A stretch of 17,094 nucleotides of DNA from Smittium culicis (Eukaryota > Kickxellomycota > Harpellomycetes > Harpellales > Legeriomycetaceae): NCBI GenBank assembly GCA_001970855.1, contig LSSN01001021.1:1-17094 (forward strand), given 5' to 3'. The position numbers and the translations under genes are program-made. Shown one piece after another: positions 8,884 to 17,094 of the stretch; position 1 is the first letter of the stretch, and every line of letters begins with the position of its first letter. The notes under the pieces are model-generated. The model saw nothing but the letters and a program-made list of their open reading frames with translations. It was not told where the DNA came from and did no database searches.

Positions 8884-10303
8884 CATTAACTTATAGCAAA
8901 AAACATGCGTATAAGCTAACCAATCAGCATTAAAAAAAACTGCAGGCCAGTTAAATTCATAGATGAGTTGTGGTATTTTCAGTTTAGAGGATTTCGCAGC
9001 AATAAGGATTTTATATAAGTAATCATACTAAAGATAATCAAGGAGCCTGAATATAAAAAACCTAAAAATACACAAGTTTGCGAGCAGAACTAGACCGGAT
9101 CGCTAAGTAATAATTGAAGATCAATGGTTATGAGATAACGAATCTTCTATTGAGGAATTTAAATGAAAATAATCATACCTATAAAGCATCTGTGCTAATA
9201 AGCTTTCTTAGGAAACGATGGCTTGATTATTGCACGAATATCAGGAAACGGGGCTCTATATTTTATAATAATACGAGGAATCGGTGATCGTAAGCTATCG
9301 CCTCATTATAGTCTACAATTAAAAAAACCATTATTTAATGTTGGTACTTTGGATTTATGAGGCGTGGAACTATCGATAAATTATAAAGTAAATACATTTC
9401 GATTTTTATCTTGTATATGACTTATTCATAGTTGCTCTTTATAAAAACCAGTTAAACTAGATTAGCAGTAAGTGCATCTGGCATCGTTTAATGTAATGAT
9501 TAAATGGGCTGTTTTTAATGTGCGTATAATTAGACGGCCATGAAAATGCTATATACTATTCATGTTCTTCATGAATTGGTGCAGCATCTTTTTAAATAGT
9601 ACTTATATAAACAATACTTATTGTCCGATGTAATTTAGTTATTTCTAATTGATAGAATTGTGTTTTTTTTTGACATTTATTTCTAAAATGTTGCTAATTA
9701 AATGAACATCGATGGAATTTTATTAAACTGCATTCCTGCACTTATAATAATCGGCAAAAGACGAAGGAAATCCATAATTAACAAAAAAGAGCAAAATAAA
9801 TCAATTTAAGTATAGTGACATACTATAAAACCTTGTTTAACATTGACATCTTTTTGGCGCTCCTTATGCTTTGGTTGACATATGAATTGGGATTTTTTGA
9901 CACCATCTGATTCATATTATTTTATCGGTATATGCCAATAAAACTCAAACTCTTAGATAAAAAATCTAGTAGTCATTTCTTTTCGACCTAATAGAGAAAT
10001 AATTGTATTTTTTGATCTGCTAAATGCGCTTATGGCGCCAACAATTAACATTATTAGATCTATTTCAACATTTAACCCTTCCTCTTCGCATCTCTTCAAT
10101 GCCCAGCTACTATTTTTCAAAATGCATATAAACCCGCAATATTCTTCTTTGCGTTTATTTTATATGCAATAACCTCTTCCTTCACATCTCCATATTCTTA
10201 GACTAGATAATCCTCCTCATTTATATCCATACACTACAAATCTCACTCTATACCAAAAAAAAACTGGTTTTATACACAAATTGCACAATTTGGGGAATTT
10301 GTA
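8884..10303. other. intergenic region with possible decayed coding fragments, and promoter of the Rua1-like gene
   Basis: No intact gene is seen. Between about 8947 and 9420 the plus strand shows protein-like but stop-broken frames. The longest clean one is 9114-9287, 57 codons without an ATG, containing YKASVLISFLRKRWLDYC; a second frame reads FIDELWYFQFRGF near 8955. I cannot name the source. From about 10075 to 10255 the plus strand is markedly pyrimidine-rich (CCCTTCCTCTTC, CCTCTTCCTTC, ATCCTCCTC). CT-rich blocks just before the start codon are common in fungal promoters and leaders, and here they precede the Rua1-like gene. A TATAAA-like ATATAAAC lies near 10126. Confidence 0.4.
10277..10292. 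promoter_or_regulatory. palindrome just upstream of the Rua1-like start codon
   Basis: CAAATTG (10277-10283) and CAATTTG (10286-10292) form a perfect 7-bp palindrome with a 2-bp centre, ending 11 nt before the ATG at 10304. A second, looser copy of the right arm (AATTTGT, 10296-10302) follows. It could be a dimer-protein site or a small 5'-UTR hairpin limiting translation. AT-rich context makes chance plausible. Confidence 0.3.
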
Positions 10304-12060
10304 ATGGATAATTATAGTTACAAAAACAACAGTGATGATTTCTCTACCTACTATCCACGCAGTGGGGCTTATCTAAATAGAGCAGAATATTTAATTCCCG
10401 ATCAAACTAATTATTATATCAATCAATCTGGTAAAGTTCTCTAACCTCATAAATCTAGTACCATAATATATAACATTTAATTTCGCTTATAAAAGTACTT
10501 TTTTTGTATTGTAATAATTTTAATTATTCTCTAATAGAATTATACAATAGAGCAGATACTTGGAACACGCATAACTACACAAATCCGATTTATCAGCTTA
10601 ATAAGTCTAGAGAAAGAGAGTTTCGTGATAATACATCTTTTGACCACATTAACCCAATCGACCCTTCAAACAGAAATAATAGCAATCCTCTCAACCAAAA
10701 TTTTTGCAATCTAACAGAAAAAGCATCAGTCGATAATGATTCGAATTTCAACTACTCTAAATGTATTTCAATTAAAAATATTTAACCTTATTTTTTTATT
10801 AATTTATTTTATAAAATTATCATAAATTATATCATTAAGTTGCTAATTACCCATTTTTAATTTCTACTTATGAATATACAACCTCTCAGTAATGCAATAT
10901 GATAAATATTATGAAACTGAAGACCAGGGATATTTGAACCAACCTGAAGAATATACAAAACTATCGCCTAAAAACATAGAATTAACAAATTCTTCAAAGA
11001 GAATTTATTATAGGCAAGAAGCTTTTAAGAAACATAATTTCCTTAGAAATAACAACTTTTATGTTAACGAACTAGCAGCCTACCAAAATCAATTGAGCTT
11101 TCTTGAACAAATGGACAGCCTTCGATCTGAATTATCTCTTGGAAGCTATAGTGCAACCCAACCATTCAATCATTTTAATAGCTACTTATCAAACTCCTTG
11201 ATGTATAACAGTTTATCTGCTGTGCCTAAAGAATACATTTACGCTAAAAATAATCCAAAAATTAATTTAAATCATTATATTTATGAAGAACCTTTCGAAG
11301 AATTAAACATTAAAAATATTTCACAAGATAGCTCCACAGCTGATCTAAAAAATAATTCATCAAAAGTAAAATTAGAAAAAAATTCCTCAAATGAAGGTTT
11401 ACGTATAGAAAAGGAGTTTGAAACTAACGGAATGGAGAGAAATGAGGCTAAAAAAATTTTTAATCAATTATTAAATATAGATTCAGAGTCCTACCTAAAG
11501 GGACTAGAAAAAAATGTGTCGATAAATGAGCCCACTGATGATGACCAAGAATTGTTAGAATTAATGCTTGGAGGTCGGGACTTATATTCTCCTTCAGAAC
11601 AAATCGGAATAGGTGTAGAAAAGGTAGCAAAATGTAGGATTTGTGAAGCTAAAGGAAAAGAAAAATGGCTCAAATTGAAATGTAGTGCTTATTGGTAATT
11701 TTTTTTATACTGAAACTATTTTAAAATAGCTTATACTAAAAAAAATACATCTTAATCAGGTATCATTTAAATTATCACCATGGAATATCGTCTATCAGTG
11801 GAAAACCGTTTGATGATCCAGTTAAGTATAGAATAGTTTCTAGACCTGTAAAGCCCAGGCCAAATAAAAAAATTTCTAATAAAATTAACAAGTACACATC
11901 AAAAAATCCACCCCCTATGAAATCTATGTCTCAGGGTCTTTGTCATAGTTGTGGTGTTTGGGTTGATTTGAACAGCGAAAGAAAAGTTGCAATCAATCAA
12001 CCAAAAATATTTTGGTGGAAACATGCACAAAAATGCCATTATCGTGGTTATATAAAATAG
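10304..12060 (+). CDS. Rua1-type zinc-domain protein, putative transcription regulator, 4 exons
   Basis: Predicted CDS is join(10304..10430, 10538..10762, 10890..11694, 11760..12060), 485 aa. Introns are 107, 127 and 65 nt, all GT-AG (donors GTAAAG, GTATTT, GTAATT), and every junction keeps the frame. The last intron splits the codon of W386 inside a conserved block, LKLKCSAYW/YHLNYHHGIS, which makes it secure. Residues 366-479 match the family named after the C-terminus of Ustilago maydis Rua1 (DUF4451). Visible landmarks are CRIC (366-369), SAYWYHLNYHHGISS (383-397), GKPF (400-403), GLCHSCGVWVDL (445-456) and FWWKHAQKCH (470-479). The paired Cys/His residues are probable zinc ligands. Rua1 is a nuclear zinc-finger activator of glycolipid genes in Ustilago; targets here are unknown. 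Residues 1-365 are Asn, Ser and Tyr rich, low in complexity and probably disordered, as is usual for fungal regulators. The ATG at 10304 is preceded by a pyrimidine-rich leader and a palindrome. The domain is firm; the DNA-binding role is inferred. Confidence 0.85.
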
Positions 12061-12897
12061 TCGTTTTTAAAAAGTGCTAGGATTTATATCTTGTGCTTAA
12101 TATTTTTTGTTTTTTTTTTAAAGCAATTAAAGGGCTTTTAAATTTTAGTAAAATTTTGACATTTTTTATATAAAAATATGTTAGTAACATATATTTTGAT
12201 TTAGTTTGTTCTAAATATATTTTGTATCTAGTATCTTTAAGTATCTCTATACTTATCGATTAAAAGTAAATCAAATTTACATAGTTTCGAATAACTATAT
12301 TTCATACAAGTTGAAAGCTTACACTACTAAATTATATTTTAAATTTATTTTTTTATAAGTATTAGAAAATAAAACAAAAATTATTTCAGAAAAAAGCATT
12401 ATAAATAATTTTAAACTATTTATTATTCGATTAAGTTGTAATTCATATTAATTTCACTTTAATTAAACTGATCGAACAATTAATAAAGATTGGACAGCTT
12501 TATTCACATTTGTTCAATTATAAATTCTTTTTTACTCCATCATATTTCGTGCTAATACAAATCTTATTTAATGAAAATTTTTAAAATACGTATATAGACA
12601 TATTAAGCAATTATATATATAGGCTTGATCTAAACCGAAAATCTAAGACCAGTAAAAATAAGCGAAATAAATTACGTAAAATATAAAAAAATTATTATAT
12701 AAATTATAAAGTACATTCTAGTTATACCCTTATCAGCTTTTCTTTTGCAAAGGCACAGTAAGGGCGTCAATATTTTCGACATACAATTATATTTAAAAAA
12801 ATTTTTTAATTATATTTATATTAAATAAAAAATACAATCGGGCAAGCAGATATTTCTCAAGATCAAAAAATGCTATTAACTGATAATTTCAAAAACT
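12061..12897. other. AT-rich noncoding DNA 3' of the Rua1-like gene
   Basis: After the TAG at 12058-12060 the sequence is almost pure A/T with T runs near 12108-12120, suitable for the 3' UTR of the Rua1-like transcript. I see no coding frame on either strand and no RNA gene. Confidence 0.55.
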
Positions 12898-14696
12898 TTA
12901 AAGCAAAAATAATTGCAATAAAGTAACTGAAAATCCGTATTTCGCTATTAGTAAATCAGTTACCAAATTTTATATTTATTCTGAACTCGTAGAAGCTATC
13001 CAAACGATTGAGTTAGGCTTCATTATAACTTCATATACTGAGGAATATTTTAAGATGACGATAAATCCTTGACGAAGATTTGATTCTATAAAATAAATTA
13101 AATTTCCACACAACGGCTCAACATTTAACACAGCGAAGAATGATAATTTTTTTGTTTATGTAATTCAATTAGAATTGGCTAATGCGACAATTAATCTGGC
13201 TATTAGTTTTACATTCGAATTTCAGACATACCAGATTCCAATACTGTAGATAATCGTGAAATAATGCTTATGAGAGAATTTTATACCTTGCTTTCGGATA
13301 TCACTGCCACTTTCACACAATATATCTCATGCATCATTGATTATTAACTATTCCATCACGTTAAACAGAAACAACCTGTCGAAGGCAATGCTAGACCTCT
13401 GATCTTTCAATATGCGTAAGGCATCCTATTATCTAAGATTAGAAGCAGCAAAAACGACAGTAAATCCAAAATTTTCTCAAAACTCAGTAGTTCAAAATTC
13501 GAAATTAATTGTATAGCAGTAACTCACTTTATGTCCTGAGCTACACAGCTTCCAAATCTGTTAAATCCTCTAGCTTAGCCAACCACAGCTAGTTGGTTTT
13601 TTGTGTAAGATAGTCTCAATAAAAACCGATAAGGAAGCTTAAGCAGGAAAACGACTATCTATTTTCAATATGGAAGAATCAGAATTTCAGGCGTCGAATG
13701 GTTTTGAGGCAAAGTAAAGGATATTTCTGAATCCTGTTCAAGACCCATCACACTCCATAATCCAATAAGCATATTTCTCAAACAGTAGCTTATTTTTGCC
13801 CGAAACCCGTTCAATTTTTGCAGCTTTCGGAAATTAATCTTCACTATCATTGACTATAACGGGAGATAAGCTGTAAAGAAAAAAATTTCCTGGTGCTCGA
13901 AATCGCATTCATACTGTAGAATGCAAATCATCGTGAAAACCAATGAGTGGAACCAATCAATTCAATTCCAACTATTCACTATCCCCAAGAAAGTATGTGA
14001 CATCTGATAAACACTTGAGCTCCGAAATCAGAACCTTTATGCTTAATAGATGATATTCAAGTCGAATATTCTGCCTTCAACCTGAAGAATTATCAGATGA
14101 AAGACTATCATGACGCCCATAGACTTATACGATGAATTTGTTACATAAGTTCCTACAATCAATGCTGGAAGTATCACCGCATCAAATAGAATTAATTCCC
14201 CTCCTTTTTAATGTTTTATAATTCGTGCCGTAAGTTATGCTGTAATTATTCACGAAGATTCTTCCATAAGTTATGGATTTAGTAAGCGCGAGAATTTTTA
14301 TTTTAACTACATATCAAGACATCCTTCTGATAATAATAGGGAAAAAATAATGATTATTCTATAATCGCGCTCTTAGATCCAAGCTCGATTATGAGAAATC
14401 GTTCATCTTCTGACTGCAGAATACCAAGCATCTGGGTGTAGTTATATAATCCTTTAGTAAATACCTTCGATCTACAACAGCCAAGGTCTGATATCTTTAA
14501 AGAGTTTACAATTATCGTATGCAGCCCTGAATTTGAGATTTCTGGCCAGAATATCAGAAATGCTCAGCCAAAGATGATTTCCCAACTTCACGGGCTCCAA
14601 ATTTTTTAATAACTCACAGAGCTCGGGAATAATCTCTTTCGGCGTAAAATTTTTATGAATTATACAGCGATTCTGACTAAAACCGTACTCTAGCTC
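12898..14696 (-). pseudogene. decayed gene, F-box/LRR-like, proximal copy
   Basis: The minus strand reads as a series of long frames broken by scattered stops and shifts, in DNA clearly less AT-rich than its flanks. The 5' block (14696-14475, 74 codons without a stop or an ATG) contains FTPKEIIPELCELLKNL and then SISDILARNLKF, which resembles the start of an F-box. Following blocks, in reading order, include ILFDAVILPALIVGTY (about 14200), VLISELKCLSDVTYFLGD (about 14030) and KIERVSGKNKLLFEKYAYW (about 13810). The last block runs in one frame from 13320 to a TAA at 12898-12900, with only about five internal stops in 140 codons, and includes ESNLRQGFIVILKY. The leucine/isoleucine spacing suggests an LRR-like solenoid. 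No ATG start survives at the 5' end. Short plus-strand open stretches also exist (for example 13222-13550), so strand choice is inferred from the longest continuous frames. The family name is tentative; decay of a coding sequence is the safer statement. Confidence 0.5.
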
Positions 14697-14889
14697 CTAA
14701 TTTTTTTTGGTAGAACTAACTTAATTCGTAGATCGAGCTTTCGAATTTGACCAAGATACTCGATTTGAGTATTAATTCGATTTATTGTGTCATAAAAAGT
14801 AGATATATTTTTGGGATTCCACATGTAACTCGTTTATAGAATCAACTCAGTAAATTTTTTTATTTAAAATCAATCAATCAATCTTTATA

Positions 14890-16659
14890 TATTTCATACT
14901 CACAGACCCAATATTTTTTTCGGTAATTGAGCGATATTCTACTCATTTATCACCATCATTTTTCTTTATTTAATGAAGCTTGGAGACACATATATCCCGA
15001 AACTTTTCAGCTTATCAAAACAGATCTGATTTCACTTTCATTAAATTTATATCAGACCACAAATAATATATTTTCCTCGTCACTCAATGTGGTTAGTGTG
15101 CCGAGAAAACTGGATGCGGATATTGATTGATTCCTATCACATGAAATATTCAAGTTTATGAGATCAGTTAACATCAAAAACTTCGCGAATCTGTTCGAAT
15201 CGTATTTATAAAAGATGCTTGAAGTCTAATTCATCTAATTCGCAAAAAAAAAAAAGGATTAGGATTGAACTAATTTGCATATAATTTGCCTGAAATGAAC
15301 GATCCTTACAGCTACTTGATATAAAACATGATTTCACAGCCTGCCTAAGAAGCCCAATAAAACGAATAGAAATGATATCTGTGACAGACGCAGATGCCTA
15401 AAATACAGTTTAAGGGTCTTAATTTTCTAACAGGATTGTATTTTAACATTATACAAACAATGAAGATCGTTTCAGATCAATAAAGCTAAAAATCGCCGCT
15501 CTCAGAATAAAAGGATTTGCGTATTATGGCTTAATTGATCGAAAGCGGTTATTCGAAACCTAAGATCTTGTAATCTGGCTGTTGATAGTAACTTTTTGAT
15601 TCGAATGATGATTTATACGTCTATCTGGGAACAAATCTAAAATACAGAATATTTTACACTGGTGAATCTCGGATGAAACAACAGCTATGATTCCAGTCCC
15701 TACAGTATATCCGCTATTTTATGGAGATGATTACATGTTTAATGTATAAAATTGGTTCAAGAAACTTCTAAAAATCCAAAATTTTGTCTTTCAGAAAACC
15801 CTAAATTTTCTTTTTCAGGAAATTCTAAAAAGCTATCAAATTTCCTATTTTATTATAAACAAAAAAATAAATAGGGCGAAACATTGATAAAATTTTTATT
15901 TATTTTGACCGTAAAAACATCTTTGTCTCTGAATTCATTCGAAAAGATGATTATCTCAGCCACTATATGATCAAATATAGTTATCATATTATCATTCTAC
16001 ATTCTGTCAATATAAGATTTTCTAAAGGTCTCGACATTTATTTAATCATAGAATATCTGTTCCATAATTTTATGGGTATTCTCCTAACTATAGTAGCGCC
16101 ATAAGAAAAACTAGATATCTTCTAATTTAAATTCGCTGTCAGGAATGCTCTTAAATTGACGAATAAAATATTCATATTAGTAACATGTTTGGTTTAATAA
16201 TAAAAATTAGATGCTAAACTTTTTATATTAGCTAATTATAATATCTGCAATATAACCGTTCATATTCCATCTTGATTATTTGACGATAGAATATAAAATC
16301 TATCAGTTGATAACAAATCTAGTAATTTCATATTATTTTTTTGCCTTAAAATTCATGAAAAAAATGCTATTAGACCCAGTTTTTGAGAAATCGGTATATC
16401 ACTAGCTGTAAACTCTGGGATATCGTCATGAGAAATAGTTTCTCGACAATTGTTGGCAACCTATCAAATCGTTGATACCATCTATCAGCGCAATATAAAT
16501 TATCCTAGTATTTTTTTTGAGTGGATATATGTCGTAGATAATACGTGTAACTCGGTTAACCACAAAGAAATAAACATCTTTTCTAGGGATCTAGGCGATG
16601 TAGTTTTTTGCTCTTTGTAATTTGCAGATCTTAGAAATTGTATTTGCAAATAGGTCTTT
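14890..16659 (-). pseudogene. decayed gene, LRR-like, distal copy (possibly a tandem paralogue)
   Basis: On the minus strand a frame from 16659 to 16429 runs 77 codons with a single internal TAG (KDLFANTISKICKLQRAK, then RIIYDIYPLKKNTRIIYIAL). A one-base shift at 16428 then opens a second frame continuing for about 180 codons to near 15885 with scattered stops; it contains NMNILFVNLRAFLTANLN and PLENLILTECRMI. Further blocks follow: RLQDLRFRITAFDQLSH (about 15550), KTLKLYFRHLRLSQISFLF (about 15400), ELDELDFKHLL (about 15230), and a clean 49-codon stretch at 15201-15055 with KFLMLTDLINLNISC. The repeated L-x-x-L-x-L pattern is typical of leucine-rich repeats. The block order (possible N-terminus near 16650, LRR-like middle, end near 14900) parallels the proximal copy, suggesting two tandem relatives, though one very long gene is possible. 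It begins about 60 bp from the hexanucleotide array. It is not functional as read. Confidence 0.48.
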
Positions 16660-16722
16660 TTATGCAAATCTTATAACCAAAGATAATTTTGGTTTATTTT
16701 TGACACTTCTATTATTTCTAGT

Positions 16723-17094
16723 ATTATCATTATCATTATCATTATCATTATCATTATCATTATCATTATCATTATCATTATCATTATCATTATCATTATC
16801 ATTATCATTATCATTATCATTATCATTATCATTATCATTATCATTATCATTATCATTATCATTATCATTATCATTATCATTATCATTATCATTATCATTA
16901 TCATTATCATTATCATTATCATTATCATTATCATTATCATTATCATTATCATTATCATTATCATTATCATTATCATTATCATTATCATTATCATTATCAT
17001 TATCATTATCATTATCATTATCATTATCATTATCATTATCATTATCATTATCATTATCATTATCATTATCATTATCATTATCATTATCATTATC
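16723..17094. repeat. (ATTATC)62 hexanucleotide array, runs off the right edge
   Basis: From 16723 to the window end the sequence is a perfect ATTATC repeat, 372 nt or 62 units with no interruption seen. On the minus strand it reads (GATAAT)n, so every 6 bp contains TGATAA, a perfect WGATAR site for GATA-type zinc-finger factors. A minus-strand open frame through it would encode only alternating Met-Ile and is an artefact of the repeat. The true length is unknown because the array continues beyond the window, and an assembly may have collapsed or stopped at it. Confidence 0.97.

Noticed and set aside
10072..10086. TTTAACCCTTCC, similar to the left tip of the MITE
   Set aside because: The match stops after about 9 bases, there is no inverted partner, and it lies in a general CT-rich promoter stretch.
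13665..13850. 61-codon minus-strand frame as an independent small gene
   Set aside because: It is one of several open stretches within the larger decayed region and starts in the middle of it; it is better treated as part of the pseudogene DNA.
14927..15130. 67-codon plus-strand frame (starting at TTG)
   Set aside because: The opposite strand at 15201-15055 carries a clean leucine-rich frame continuous in character with its neighbours, so the plus frame is probably a shadow.
16671..17090. 139-aa minus-strand frame of alternating Met-Ile
   Set aside because: It is only the translation of the (GATAAT)n array; the composition is a by-product of the repeat, not a protein.

Overview
The window is a strongly AT-rich piece of a eukaryotic, most likely fungal, chromosome. 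The genes have short spliceosomal introns (63-213 nt, all GT-AG, donors such as GTATGT and GTAATT). One protein carries a Rua1-type C-terminal zinc domain, a family I know only from fungi. Very low GC with simple repeats and short introns would fit an early-diverging fungus such as a Harpellales-type Kickxellomycotina, but that placement is an inference.

Left part (1-3749): the 5' end of an M17 leucine-aminopeptidase-like gene runs off the left edge on the minus strand. About 3.4 kb of AT-rich noncoding DNA follows. It holds a 189-bp piggyBac-like MITE bounded by TTAA, a (TAA)n microsatellite, two hairpin-forming inverted repeats and an isolated C-rich island.

Middle part (3750-8617): two housekeeping genes converge. 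A three-exon RNF10/Mag2-type RING E3 ligase (+, 993 aa predicted) faces a four-exon TFIIF beta subunit (RAP30/Tfg2, -, 331 aa predicted). The TFIIF gene model needs a 22-nt microexon to keep the frame. About 320 bp separate the two stop codons.

Right-middle part (8618-12060): a doubtful small ORF and a stretch with possible decayed coding sequence lead to a four-exon gene (+, 485 aa predicted). This gene encodes an Asn/Ser-rich protein ending in a Rua1-type zinc domain, probably a transcription regulator.

Right part (12061-17094): after AT-rich noncoding DNA comes about 3.8 kb of visibly less AT-rich sequence. Its minus strand reads as long, stop-interrupted, leucine-rich frames. I interpret it as one or two tandem decayed genes of an F-box/LRR-like family. 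The window ends inside a perfect hexanucleotide array (ATTATC)62 which, on the minus strand, is an uninterrupted series of TGATAA (WGATAR) sites.

The three complete genes are unrelated in pathway: ribosome-linked ubiquitylation, Pol II transcription initiation, and gene regulation. There is no operon-like logic.
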